A stretch of 64,000 nucleotides of DNA from Bradyrhizobium sp. Rc3b (GCF_900114915.1 NZ_FOUS01000007.1:186001-250000), one strand, 5' to 3'. Counted from the first letter of the stretch, positions 46,985 to 56,901 are shown. Program-made: numbers and translations. Notes: a model not told the origin generated them from the letters alone.

Positions 46985-47037
46985 GGTGGGCGGTCACGGA
47001 TTCGAACCGCGGACCCTCTCGGTGTAAACGAGATGCT
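46985..47037 (-). repeat. 53-base fragment identical to the 3' end of tRNA-Val, inverted
   Basis: The minus strand of this stretch is identical over 53 bases to positions 47693-47745 of the intact tRNA-Val(TAC) gene, from the D-arm end through the anticodon and T arm to the acceptor and CC. Past the CC, the flanks also resemble each other (GCCTTTGCTCG here, GCCTTCGCTCG there). The 5' part of the tRNA is absent, so it cannot encode a tRNA. Such 3' fragments are left when elements integrate into tRNA genes. Confidence 0.9.
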
Positions 47038-47194
47038 ACCCCCTTGCCGTAGACATCACCGAAGCCTGCGCAGCCGGTCTCATCCGCGCGCATTACGGCC
47101 GCATTGGTTTCACCGAACGGCCACATCGGAATCAGATGCCAACCAGATTTCGTCGATAGCTTTCGCCGTTCCTCAAACTGGAAAAGGCATGCCC

Positions 47195-47551
47195 ATGCGC
47201 AGATTCACCGCGTCCGTCATCGTTGCGGCTCTCTCCCTCGGAACACCGGCTCTCGTGCAGGCACAGGGCGCATCGTCGCAACCCGGCGCGGAACAGCCGT
47301 CCACTCAGTCCAGCACGGAGATCCGCAGCATCCAGGTTGTCGACGTCAAGGAATTGCAGCCGGCCGTCCGCGCGAAGGTCGATGAACTCGTGGCGCACAC
47401 AAGCGACAAGGACATCCAGTCGCTCCGGCAGTCCATCGACGCCACACCACAGGCGGCCTCCGTGCTCAAGGCCAAGGGCTTGAGCTCGTCGCAAGTCGTC
47501 GCGATCAATATCGCCGACGGTGTCCTGACGATGTTCACCAAGACAGCCTGA
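47195..47551 (+). CDS. Small exported protein of unknown function (118 aa)
   Basis: Signal peptide MRRFTASVIVAALSLGTPAL with cleavage at QA, then a Ser/Gln-rich linker (GASSQPGAEQPSTQSSTEIR) and a compact alpha-helical part with VVDVKELQPAVRAKVDELVA and IDATPQAASVLKAKGLSSSQ. ATG at 47195 has AAAGG seven bases upstream; an ATG six bases earlier is too close to it. I do not recognise a family. It lies between the inverted tRNA-Val fragment and the intact tRNA-Val. Confidence 0.72.
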   Translation: MRRFTASVIVAALSLGTPALVQAQGASSQPGAEQPSTQSSTEIRSIQVVDVKELQPAVRAKVDELVAHTSDKDIQSLRQSIDATPQAASVLKAKGLSSSQVVAINIADGVLTMFTKTA

Positions 47552-47669
47552 CAATCAGGCGGGGTTCCAGGCCGAGGCGTTGCGCAGCGGCGGCGAGCAC
47601 GATCGCCGCCTCCTCGGGCGCGCTCGGCCCTTGCTCCGACACCCGCCGAGGCGCTAAAGAGGCGCCGTG

Positions 47670-47746
47670 GGGCGGTTAGCTCAGCTGGTTAGAGCATCTC
47701 GTTTACACCGAGAGGGTCCGCGGTTCGAATCCGTGACCGCCCACCA
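47670..47746 (+). tRNA. tRNA-Val (TAC)
   Basis: A 77-base cloverleaf with encoded CCA. Acceptor GGGCGGT pairs with ACCGCCC; the D arm is TAGCTCAGCTGGTTAGA, the anticodon stem TCTCG/CGAGA flanks the loop TTTACAC (anticodon TAC), and the T arm contains GGTTCGAATCC. The 3' 53 bases are duplicated in inverted orientation at 46985-47037. Confidence 0.96.
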
Positions 47747-47820
47747 GCCTTCGCTCGCTTCGCGAGCTACGGCTCGGCAGGCCGGCATTCGTGCTCGTGG
47801 CGCGAAGCGAGCGAAGGCTG
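47745..47820. repeat. 20-base perfect inverted repeat abutting the tRNA-Val 3' end
   Basis: CAGCCTTCGCTCGCTTCGCG (47745-47764) and its exact complement (47801-47820) are separated by 36 bases; the left arm overlaps the final CA of the tRNA. It may serve as terminator or be a repeat-element remnant. Confidence 0.75.
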
Positions 47821-47867
47821 CCGCGCTGAAGCCCAACGGGCGAAGGCGGGCCTGTCGCAAGCCAACC

Positions 47868-48272
47868 TCAATCCTGCGGCCTCCCTGGCAGCAGCGGCAC
47901 CGCGTCGATCCACACCGCCGCAGACTGGCACCAGATCTGCCGGACGGGGCGCAATTTGTCGCGCTGGCGGATAGAGCCCCAGCGGATGCCCCAATCATCA
48001 GCCTGGTCGCCCTCGCCGCTGGTGAACAGCGGGGAACCGCAATCGGCGCAGAAGTGCTGGAAGCGCATCCGGCCGTTGTCGCCGCGCTTGCCGTAGATCT
48101 TGGGTGTGCCGCCGGTCAGGCGGACATCAGCGCCGGCACAGACGGCGGTCACCCGGAACGGCGAGCCGGTCAGCGTCTGGCAATCGGTGCAGTGACAGAC
48201 CGAGACGGCCTCCGGATCGACCTCGGCCTCGAAGGTGATCGTCCCGCAATGGCATTGCCCGTCGACCTGCAT
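47868..48272 (-). CDS. GFA-family (CENP-V/GFA domain) zinc protein
   Basis: A 134-residue protein of the family named after glutathione-dependent formaldehyde-activating enzyme. Zinc ligands are in order: CHCGTITFEAEV, VCHCTDCQTLTGSPF and FCADCGSPLF. The family binds S-hydroxymethylglutathione or related adducts, but most members are uncharacterised and the formaldehyde role is not certain here. It lies downstream of lon, past lon's terminator, and is monocistronic. Confidence 0.9.
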   Translation of the reverse strand: MQVDGQCHCGTITFEAEVDPEAVSVCHCTDCQTLTGSPFRVTAVCAGADVRLTGGTPKIYGKRGDNGRMRFQHFCADCGSPLFTSGEGDQADDWGIRWGSIRQRDKLRPVRQIWCQSAAVWIDAVPLLPGRPQD

Positions 48273-48290
48273 CGGCCTCCTCCCCCTGCC

Positions 48291-48323
48291 CCCAAAACAA
48301 AAACGGCGCCCGAAGGCGCCGTT
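48291..48323 (-). terminator. Rho-independent terminator of lon
   Basis: On the minus strand AACGGCGCC, loop TTCG, GGCGCCGTT is followed by TTTGTTTTGG. It lies 21 bases past the lon stop and is a strong intrinsic terminator. Confidence 0.88.
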
Positions 48324-48344
48324 CTATCATCTTTTCGCTGAGCC

Positions 48345-50768
48345 TCAGTGAGCGGTCAGGCCGCCGGCGGCTTCGTCGCCGTCCGGCTTCACCGTCACCT
48401 TGGTGTCCTCTTCCCAGACGATCGGCACCGGCTTCTTCACCAGCGCCTTGGCGACGACGTCGTCGAGGCGCGAGACCGGGATGATCTCCATGCCGCCCTT
48501 GATCGCATCGGAAATCTCCGTGAGATCCTTGGCGTTGTCCTCGGGGATCAGCACCGTCTTGATGCCGCCGCGGGCCGCAGCCAGCAGCTTCTCCTTGAGG
48601 CCGCCGATCGGCAGCACCCGGCCGCGCAGCGTGATCTCGCCGGTCATCGCGACATCGTGGCGGACCGGGATGCCGGTCATGACCGAGATGATCGCGGTGG
48701 CCATGGCGACGCCCGCGGACGGACCGTCCTTCGGCGTCGCGCCCTCCGGCACGTGCACGTGGATGTCGCGGCGATCGAACATCGGCGGCTCGATGCCGTA
48801 GTTGATCGCGCGCGAGCGGACGTAGGACGCCGCCGCCGAGATCGACTCCTTCATCACGTCACGCAGATTGCCCGTGACCGTCATCTTGCCCTTGCCGGGC
48901 ATCATGACGCCTTCGATGGTCAGCAACTCGCCGCCGACATCGGTCCAGGCAAGGCCGGTGACGATGCCGACCTGCGGCTCGCTCTCGATCTCGCCGAAGC
49001 GGTACTTCGGCACGCCGAGCAACTCTTCCAGAGTCTTCTCGGTGACCTTGACCGACTTCTTCTTGGAGATCATCAGCTCCTTCACCGCCTTGCGGGCGAG
49101 TGTGGAGAGCTCACGCTCCAGGTTACGCACGCCCGCCTCGCGGGTGTAGCGGCGGATCAGAAGCAGCAGCGCGTCGTCGTCGATCGAGAACTCCTTGGAG
49201 TCCAGGCCGTGCTTGGACACGGCGTTCGGGATCAGATGCTTGCGCGCGATCTCGACCTTCTCGTTTTCGGTGTAGCCGGCGATCCGGATGATCTCCATGC
49301 GGTCCATCAGCGGGCCCGGAATATTGAGCGTATTCGCGGTCGTGATGAACATCACGTTGGACAGATCGTAGTCGACCTCGAGATAGTGGTCGTTGAAGGT
49401 CCCGTTCTGCTCGGGGTCGAGGACCTCGAGCAGAGCCGAGGACGGATCGCCGCGGAAATCGGCGCCCATCTTGTCGATCTCGTCCAGCAGGAACAGCGGA
49501 TTGGACGACTTCGCCTTGCGCATCGACTGGATGATCTTGCCGGGCATCGAGCCGATATAGGTGCGGCGGTGACCGCGGATCTCGGCCTCGTCACGCACGC
49601 CGCCAAGCGAGACGCGCACGAACTCACGCCCCGTCGCCTTCGCGATCGACTTGCCGAGCGAGGTCTTGCCGACGCCGGGAGGACCGACGAGGCACAGGAT
49701 CGGGCCCGTGAGCTTGTTGGCGCGCGACTGCACCGCCAGGTACTCGACGATACGTTCCTTGACCTTCTCCAGCCCGTAGTGATCGGAGTCCAGTATGGCT
49801 TGCGCCGCTTCCAGATCCTTCTTCACCTTGGACTTCTTGTTCCACGGGATCGACAGCAGCCAATCCAGATAGTTGCGCACGACGGTCGCTTCCGCGGACA
49901 TCGGCGACATCTGGCGCAGCTTCTTCAATTCATGCTGCGCCTTCTCGCGCGCTTCCTTGGAGAGCTTGGTCTTGGCGATCTTCTCTTCGAGATCGGCGAG
50001 CTCGTCGCGACCGTCGTCGTCGCCGAGTTCCTTCTGGATCGCCTTCATCTGCTCGTTGAGATAATACTCGCGCTGGGTCTTCTCCATCTGGCGCTTGACG
50101 CGTGAGCGGATGCGCTTCTCGACCTGCAGCACCGAGATCTCGCTCTCCATCAGGCCCAGCACCTTCTCCAGGCGCGTGGTGACGGACAGAGTCTCCAGGA
50201 TACCCTGGCGATCGGCGATCTTGACCGCGAGATGCGAGGCAACGGTGTCGGCGAGCTTGGCGAAATCGGTGATCGCCTGCACGACGCCGACGACCTCGGC
50301 CGAGATCTTCTTGTTGAGCTTCACATAGCTCTCGAAGTCGGACACGACCGAGCGCGCCAGCGCTTCCGCCTCGACCGACTTCGCATCGGTATCGGCCAGC
50401 GCAATGGCGGTCGCTTCGTAATAGTCGGCGCGATCGGTGTATTTCTGCACGCGCGCACGCTCGAGCCCTTCGACCAGCACCTTCACGGTGCCGTCGGGAA
50501 GCTTCAAGAGCTGCAGCACGCTGGCAAGCGTACCGGTCTCGTAAATGGCGTCGGGCGCCGGATCATCGTCGGACGCGTTCTTCTGCGTCGCGAGCATGAT
50601 CAGCGCGTCGTTCTTCATCACCTCTTCGAGCGCGCGGATCGACTTCTCGCGACCGACGAAGAGCGGAACGATCATGTGCGGGAAGACGACGATGTCGCGC
50701 AGCGGCAGCACGGGATAGGCGTGCGTTTCGCCATGAACGATGGTTGGCCTGGGTTTTGGATTAGTCAT
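48345..50768 (-). CDS. lon: ATP-dependent protease Lon (endopeptidase La)
   Basis: Cytosolic hexameric protease that degrades misfolded and regulatory proteins. 807 residues: N-terminal substrate domain (PVLPLRDIVVFPHMIVPLFV), a coiled coil, the AAA+ module with Walker A GPPGVGKTSLGKS at about residue 360 and Walker B FLLDEIDKMG, and the protease domain with the catalytic Ser in DGPSAGVAMATA and Lys in GGLKEKLLAA. AAGGAAAAGG precedes the ATG. A TTGACA-like -35 lies near 50970 about 200 bases upstream; the 326-base gap (50769-51094) holds no gene I can support. Confidence 0.96.
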   Translation of the reverse strand: MTNPKPRPTIVHGETHAYPVLPLRDIVVFPHMIVPLFVGREKSIRALEEVMKNDALIMLATQKNASDDDPAPDAIYETGTLASVLQLLKLPDGTVKVLVEGLERARVQKYTDRADYYEATAIALADTDAKSVEAEALARSVVSDFESYVKLNKKISAEVVGVVQAITDFAKLADTVASHLAVKIADRQGILETLSVTTRLEKVLGLMESEISVLQVEKRIRSRVKRQMEKTQREYYLNEQMKAIQKELGDDDGRDELADLEEKIAKTKLSKEAREKAQHELKKLRQMSPMSAEATVVRNYLDWLLSIPWNKKSKVKKDLEAAQAILDSDHYGLEKVKERIVEYLAVQSRANKLTGPILCLVGPPGVGKTSLGKSIAKATGREFVRVSLGGVRDEAEIRGHRRTYIGSMPGKIIQSMRKAKSSNPLFLLDEIDKMGADFRGDPSSALLEVLDPEQNGTFNDHYLEVDYDLSNVMFITTANTLNIPGPLMDRMEIIRIAGYTENEKVEIARKHLIPNAVSKHGLDSKEFSIDDDALLLLIRRYTREAGVRNLERELSTLARKAVKELMISKKKSVKVTEKTLEELLGVPKYRFGEIESEPQVGIVTGLAWTDVGGELLTIEGVMMPGKGKMTVTGNLRDVMKESISAAASYVRSRAINYGIEPPMFDRRDIHVHVPEGATPKDGPSAGVAMATAIISVMTGIPVRHDVAMTGEITLRGRVLPIGGLKEKLLAAARGGIKTVLIPEDNAKDLTEISDAIKGGMEIIPVSRLDDVVAKALVKKPVPIVWEEDTKVTVKPDGDEAAGGLTAH

Positions 50769-51028
50769 GGCCTTTTCCTTTTGCTTTGCCCCCTTGCACG
50801 CAGCCCGCCATGCTCATGCGCAACCGCCACAAGGTGCCGAGGTGATCCGCAAAACCGATCGGTCCGTTTATCGCGTTGGACCGGCTCGCCGGATCGGAAC
50901 TGAGGCGAATCTGGAAGAGAATTTTCGCTCGCCGCCGACATTAGGTGGCTATCGACCCGGGGGGTGTCAAGTCATTGAAAAACGCGCGCCATCAGGCGCT
51001 TACGCAACGCGGTAAGCGACGCAACACC

Positions 51029-51054
51029 GGCTGCGGAGATACATTTCCGCAGCC
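51029..51054 (-). terminator. Hairpin downstream of clpX
   Basis: GGCTGCGGA and TCCGCAGCC form a perfect 9-base stem with an 8-base loop, 40 bases past the clpX stop on the minus strand. No T-run follows, so it could instead be a processing or attenuation element between clpX and lon. Confidence 0.4.
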
Positions 51055-51094
51055 CAGTTTGAGGATACAATTGGAGCGTTCCAGCGCCGAAAGA

Positions 51095-52366
<1,272 letters not shown>

Positions 52367-52544
52367 TCATGTCTCCGTCCGCGGTTCGATCCCGTTCCGC
52401 TCGATCGCTCCATTCCGACACGATGGTCGGCATGAAGCTTAAGTAGAGCAAATTCCGTACCAAAAAAGACCCTACGCGTTACATCCCGTGCGAATCACGG
52501 TCACTCGATTCTCCGCGATCATAGCCGATCAATCGTAGCCAACC

Positions 52545-52766
52545 ATGCTGTCACCCGACTATCAAGAATTCGCTAATCGGGGGTCGCCGGCTACCCGTGA
52601 CAATACCGTGATTTCCGGTCTTGGCACGGGCGAAGTGATCGAAATCACCCCGGCGTTGCTGGATTACCACGAAAAACAAGCACGAAAGCGGAACTTTCTG
52701 CTTGTCGCAGGGCGCAAATACCGTTTTGCGACGCGCGCACGCGTCCATAGCGTGAACGCCAACTGA
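52545..52766 (+). CDS. Possible small protein between clpP and clpX (73 aa)
   Basis: The plus-strand frame from ATG 52545 encodes a 73-residue soluble protein with a Lys/Arg-rich C-terminal half (EKQARKRNFLLVAGRKYRFA). The surrounding 330 bases are lower in GC than the neighbours and codon use is mixed. No clear ribosome site is seen (CAACC before the ATG). It lies antisense to the presumed 5' leader of clpX. I cannot name a family; treat as tentative. The rest of the 52367-52834 gap shows no further gene. Confidence 0.3.
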   Translation: MLSPDYQEFANRGSPATRDNTVISGLGTGEVIEITPALLDYHEKQARKRNFLLVAGRKYRFATRARVHSVNAN

Positions 52767-52834
52767 CGGTATGAGGCGATCCCAAGGAGTTGCCCAAGGG
52801 CCTGACAAGGGATCGCCGCAGAGCCCCAGTAGTG

Positions 52835-53470
52835 CTACGGGGTCTTCGCCGCCGCCGGTTCCTCGGCACGCTTGTCGATGACCTTGTCGACCAGGCCGAA
52901 CTCCTTGGCGTCGTTCGCGGTCAGGAACTTGTCGCGTTCCAGCGCGTCCTCGATCGCCTTGTAGGTCTGGCCGGTGTGCTTCACGTAGATCTCGTTGAGC
53001 CGCTTCTTCAGGTTCAGGATTTCCTGCGCGTGCAGCATGATGTCGGTGGCCTGGCCCTGGAAGCCGCCGGAGGGTTGATGCACCATGATGCGCGCGTTCG
53101 GCAGGGAGAAGCGCATGTCCTTCTCGCCGGCGGCGAGCAGCAGCGAACCCATCGAGGCCGCCTGCCCCGTGCACAGCGTCGAGACCGGCGGGCGGATGAA
53201 CTGCATGGTGTCGTAGATCGCAAGGCCCGACGTCACCACGCCGCCCGGCGAGTTGATGTACATCGAGATTTCCTTCTTCGGATTTTCCGCCTCGAGGAAC
53301 AACAGCTGTGCGACGACCAGCGTCGACATGCCATCCTCGACCGGACCGGTCAGGAAGATGATGCGCTCCTTCAAGAGGCGCGAGAAGATGTCGTAGGCGC
53401 GCTCGCCACGGTTGGTCTGCTCGACCACCATGGGCACGAGGTTCATGTAGGTTTCAACCGGATCGCGCAT
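52835..53470 (-). CDS. clpP: ATP-dependent Clp protease proteolytic subunit ClpP
   Basis: Tetradecameric serine protease chamber that pairs with ClpX and ClpA. 211 residues with the intact triad Ser106 (GQAASMGSLL), His131 (IMVHQPSGG) and Asp180 (ERDKFLT). The C-terminus is extended by an Ala/Glu/Pro-rich tail. It follows tig by 305 bases and precedes clpX by 468. A heat-shock-type promoter lies at 53595-53623. Confidence 0.96.
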   Translation of the reverse strand: MRDPVETYMNLVPMVVEQTNRGERAYDIFSRLLKERIIFLTGPVEDGMSTLVVAQLLFLEAENPKKEISMYINSPGGVVTSGLAIYDTMQFIRPPVSTLCTGQAASMGSLLLAAGEKDMRFSLPNARIMVHQPSGGFQGQATDIMLHAQEILNLKKRLNEIYVKHTGQTYKAIEDALERDKFLTANDAKEFGLVDKVIDKRAEEPAAAKTP

Positions 53471-53594
53471 GAGTCACCTAGGGTTTTTAAGAGGCGGACA
53501 TCGCCAGGCTTGACTGCCAGTTTGAGCTGGATCTGCTGAAGGCCGATGGACGTCCCGTGATGCAGGAACTTGGTAGAGGTAGAAGGCGTACCGA

Positions 53595-53623
53595 CAGATA
53601 TAGCCCAATTCGCGCCTGACAAG
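53595..53623 (-). promoter_or_regulatory. Candidate RpoH (heat-shock) promoter of clpP
   Basis: On the minus strand CTTGTC, with CTTG at 53620-53623, is followed after 16 bases (counted from CTTG) by CTATATCTG at 53595-53603. Alphaproteobacterial RpoH promoters read CTTG, 17-18 bases, then CYTATNTNNG, so this is a near match with the spacing one short. It lies 125 bases before the clpP start, which fits a heat-shock gene. Confidence 0.5.
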
Positions 53624-53675
53624 TGCGGAGCGCATTAAGGCTTAATCCGTCGGGCAGTTGAAGCTGATTCGCACA

Positions 53676-53713
53676 AAGAGGCCCAGCCGGCCATCTGGCT
53701 AGCTGGGCCTCTT
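53676..53713 (-). terminator. Strong hairpin terminator downstream of tig
   Basis: AAGAGGCCCAGC (53676-53687) and GCTGGGCCTCTT (53702-53713) form a perfect 12-base stem with further internal pairing, followed on the minus strand by TTTGTG. A second hairpin (53749-53773, one mismatch) begins three bases past the tig stop. Termination between tig and clpP is likely. Confidence 0.7.
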
Positions 53714-53775
53714 CGCTGATCATCCTTAATGGATGGCTGCCTCAGAGCCCCATTCCGATGGTATCGGAACGGGCC

Positions 53776-55137
53776 TCAGGCCGCGGTCTTTTCCGCTTCG
53801 TCGTCCTTGTAGAGGTCCTCGCGCGAGACCTTCTTCTCGGTCACGTTGGCGAGCTCGAGGATGAAGTCGACGACCTTGTCCTCATAGATCGGTGCACGGA
53901 GCTGGGCCAACGCCTGGGCGTTGCTGCGGTAATAGTCCCAGACCTCCTTCTCGCGGCCGGGCATCGAGCGGGCGCGCTCGATCACGGCGCGGCCGACCTC
54001 GTCGTCGGTCACGGTGATCTTGTTCTTCTCGCCGATCTCGGAGAGCACGAGACCGAGCCGCACGCGGCGGTCGGCGATCTTGCGGTACTCCTCCTTGGCC
54101 TTGTCTTCAGTGGTGTCCTCGTCGGCAAAGGTCTTGCCGGCGGAGTCCATCTCGGCCTTGACCGAGTTCCACATCAGATTGAACTCCTCGTCGACCAGCG
54201 AGGGCGGCGCCTCGAAGCGATGGGCTTCGTCGAGGCGGTCGAGCAGCGCGCGCTTGACGCGCTGGCGCGTCGCGCCGGCGAACTCGACGTTCAGACGCTC
54301 GCGCGCGGCTTCCTTGAGCTTGTCCAGCGATTCCAGGCCAAGCGTCTTGGCGAACTCGTCGTCGATCGCGATGTCCTGCGGCGCTTCGATCGAGGTCGCG
54401 GTGGTCTCGAACTCGGCCGGCTGGCCGGCGAGCTTGTCGTTCATGTAGTTCTTCGGGAACGACACCTTCAGCGTGCGGGTCTCGCCCGCGCCGATGCCGA
54501 TCAGTTGCTCCTCGAAGCCGGGAATGAAGGTGTTGGAGCCGATCACGACCTGGATGCCTTCGCCGGTGCCGCCCTCGAAGACTTCGCCGTTGATGGAGCC
54601 CTTGAAGTTGATGGTGACGCGGTCGCCGGAGGCGGCCTTTTCGCCCTCGGCCTTCGCGGCATAGCCGCGGTTGGTGTCGGCGATGCGCTTGATCGCCTCG
54701 TCGACATCGGCGTCGGTGACATCAGCGACGGGCTTCTCGACCTGGAAGGACTTGAAGTCGGCGAGCGCGATTGCCGGCACCACCTCGATCGCAACCGTGT
54801 AGGTGAGATCGGTCTTGCCGCTCAGGAGCTCCTCGACCTCGGCCTGCTCGCTCGGCATGGTGATCTTGGGCTCGGTCGCAAGGCGGAAGCCGCGCTCGGA
54901 GAACAGCTGCGTGTTGGTGTCGCGGATGGTCTGGTCGATGGTCTCGGCCATCACCGAGCGGCCGTAGACCTTCTTCAGGTGAGCAACCGGCACCTTGCCG
55001 GGACGGAAGCCGTTGATGCGGACCTTGTCCTTGAGGTCAACGAGCTTGGCACCAGCCTTGGCGTCGAGATCAGACGCGGGAACGCTGATCTTGAACTCGT
55101 GCTTCAAACCTTCCGAGAGGGTCTCTGTGACCTGCAT
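53776..55137 (-). CDS. tig: Trigger factor, ribosome-associated chaperone
   Basis: Chaperone and peptidyl-prolyl isomerase that binds nascent chains at the ribosome exit. 453 residues from ATG 55137 (MQVTETLSEGLKHEFKISVP); the frame is open another 68 codons upstream into the tRNA-Leu region, which is not coding. The ribosome-binding motif is in INGFRPGKVPVAHLKKVYG, the FKBP domain includes GDRVTINFKGSINGEVFEGG, and the C-terminal arms follow. It heads the conserved tig-clpP-clpX-lon order. Confidence 0.95.
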   Translation of the reverse strand: MQVTETLSEGLKHEFKISVPASDLDAKAGAKLVDLKDKVRINGFRPGKVPVAHLKKVYGRSVMAETIDQTIRDTNTQLFSERGFRLATEPKITMPSEQAEVEELLSGKTDLTYTVAIEVVPAIALADFKSFQVEKPVADVTDADVDEAIKRIADTNRGYAAKAEGEKAASGDRVTINFKGSINGEVFEGGTGEGIQVVIGSNTFIPGFEEQLIGIGAGETRTLKVSFPKNYMNDKLAGQPAEFETTATSIEAPQDIAIDDEFAKTLGLESLDKLKEAARERLNVEFAGATRQRVKRALLDRLDEAHRFEAPPSLVDEEFNLMWNSVKAEMDSAGKTFADEDTTEDKAKEEYRKIADRRVRLGLVLSEIGEKNKITVTDDEVGRAVIERARSMPGREKEVWDYYRSNAQALAQLRAPIYEDKVVDFILELANVTEKKVSREDLYKDDEAEKTAA

Positions 55138-55309
55138 GGCGTCCAATCTTCTTCTCGTTCGGTCCCGGCGCGCATGCATCGGGACGCTGTCATCAATCGA
55201 TCCGGCGCGAGGCAAACGCCTCAACGCCGGTGCTTCATCGAACCGGCTCCCGGCGGACAAACTCCGCGCGAAAGCAGGTCTCGTAATCCGTGCAAACGCG
55301 ATAAGCGCT

Positions 55310-55395
55310 TGGTGCGGGCGGAGGGACTCGAACCCCCACAACTTTCGTCACTGGAACCTAAATCCAGCGCGTCTACCAGTTCCGCCACGCCCGCG
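55310..55395 (-). tRNA. tRNA-Leu (TAG)
   Basis: On the minus strand an 86-base class II tRNA with encoded CCA. Acceptor GCGGGCG pairs with CGCCCGC; the D arm has TGGCGGAACTGGTAGACGC, the anticodon stem CTGGA/TCCAG flanks TTTAGGT (anticodon TAG), a long variable arm (TGACGAAAGTTGT) and the T arm GGGTTCGAGTCCC follow. It lies upstream of tig. Confidence 0.95.
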
Positions 55396-55548
55396 TGAAT
55401 TTGCATCCAAACCGGCCGCGATGCCGCGGGCGGCCGGGCTTATAACATGTGCCTGACTGTTCGCAGCAAAAAAATGGCCCGATGGAGGCAGGCTTTACGT
55501 AGGCACGATGGCTGGACTTATCCAGCGTGGCGTGGTCCGGATCGGCCC

Positions 55549-56877
55549 ATGAAAACGCGGTTCTTTGACCCGACCCGACGTGAGCTTTTGGCCGGCCTTG
55601 CCGCCGGGCTTGGCACCGGGCTTGGCGCCTCGGCGGCCGGGTTGGTCGCCAGCAGTGCCGCGCCGGCCCTGACCGCCCAGCTTTCCCTTCAGGCAAGGCC
55701 GCAAACCCTGGCTCTCAGGCCGGGTCAGCCCGCTACACCAATCTGGGAGCTGGCCGCCGTAAGCCACCTCGGGAACGTCCGTCTCAAGCGCGGCGATCGC
55801 TGCGAGGTGGTGTTTCGCAACGACCTGCATGTCCCGCTTGCCCCAACCTGGTACGGCCTCAATGGCCCAGCCGCGGCCGACCCGCTGCGCGGGCGCGCGC
55901 CCGCCCCGCCGGGGACGACCGAAACTTCAATTATTTCAGTACTAAACGCGGGAACCCTGCTGGCAGACTTCCGCCTGTTCGAGGACGTCCTGGCGCGGCC
56001 AGCGCGCCCGCTTCCGGTCATCGCGCAGGAGGCAAACGCTAGCGCCGTCGATCGCGACGAGGTCCTGCTGATCGAGGAGTGGCGGCTGCGGCCGGACGGC
56101 ACGGCACTCCCCCCGGGACGCGCTCCAAAGGACGCGACGCCGCTCTATACGCTTAACGGGCAGACTTCATTTGAACTCTCAGCTGCAGCTGGCGAGCGTT
56201 TGCGGCTGCGCTTTATCAACGGCTCCCAACGCACTGTTCTGGCGATCAGATTAGAAAACCACGACGTCCGGGTGATGGCCCTGGACGGACAACCAGCCGA
56301 ACCGTTTCCGGCGCGCAATGGCGCTCTGGTCCTGGCCCCGGGCGGGCGTGCCGATGCCATCGTGGATGCGGCCAGCTCGGCCCCGATTCTGCTCCATGAC
56401 GGCAAGGAGGCGCATCCGATCGGCTCGCTTGCCGTCTCCGGCAGGCTGGAGCGCCGCGCGCCGCTGTTGCCGCCGCAGCCGCTTCCTTCCAACGACCTGC
56501 CCGACAAGCTCGATCTCAGAGGCGCCCTGCGGTTCGATGTCGCGCTCGGCGCGGCCGATGCTGGGTGGGCACGGTGTGCCGACTTCTCCAGATCCTCCGC
56601 CCCGGCCTTCCGCGCTAAGCCCGGCCGCACCGTCGTGCTGGCCCTCAAGAACCCCGGCCCAATGTCGACCGTCTTCCATCTGCACGGCCACCACTTCCGC
56701 CTGCTCGACAAGCTCGACGACGGCTGGAAGCCCTACTGGCTCGACACGCTCGCGGTCGAGCCCGGCCAGACCCAGCGCATCGCCTTCGCGGCGACCGCAT
56801 CCGGACAATGGCTGATCGAATCCGTCGTCACGGACTGGGCCGCGCCGCGGCTGGTGCGCTGGTATGGGGTGGAGTGA
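55549..56877 (+). CDS. Tat-exported cupredoxin-domain protein, degenerate multicopper oxidase family
   Basis: A 442-residue protein with the twin-arginine signal PTRRELLAGLAAGLGTG and three cupredoxin domains in the layout of multicopper oxidases (CueO/SufI-like). Only the HLHGHHF segment (residues 377-383) of the four copper-ligand motifs is kept: the first HxHG-type motif reads TWYGLNG, the second WYHSH-type region reads LLADFRLFED, and the terminal HCHxxxH region reads WLIESVVTDW. This resembles FtsP/SufI, which has the fold without copper. The ATG at 55549 is chosen because it gives the Tat signal directly. Laccase activity is therefore doubtful; a structural role in the envelope is a possibility. 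Confidence 0.82.
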   Translation: MKTRFFDPTRRELLAGLAAGLGTGLGASAAGLVASSAAPALTAQLSLQARPQTLALRPGQPATPIWELAAVSHLGNVRLKRGDRCEVVFRNDLHVPLAPTWYGLNGPAAADPLRGRAPAPPGTTETSIISVLNAGTLLADFRLFEDVLARPARPLPVIAQEANASAVDRDEVLLIEEWRLRPDGTALPPGRAPKDATPLYTLNGQTSFELSAAAGERLRLRFINGSQRTVLAIRLENHDVRVMALDGQPAEPFPARNGALVLAPGGRADAIVDAASSAPILLHDGKEAHPIGSLAVSGRLERRAPLLPPQPLPSNDLPDKLDLRGALRFDVALGAADAGWARCADFSRSSAPAFRAKPGRTVVLALKNPGPMSTVFHLHGHHFRLLDKLDDGWKPYWLDTLAVEPGQTQRIAFAATASGQWLIESVVTDWAAPRLVRWYGVE

Positions 56878-56901
56878 GCTAAGCGCGCTCAGCGCTCGGC
56901 T

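Noticed and set aside
50945..50980. TTGACA near the lon leader as a heat-shock promoter
   Set aside because: TTGACA is clear but no -10 element lies at the right distance for sigma-70 or RpoH, so it was not annotated as a promoter.
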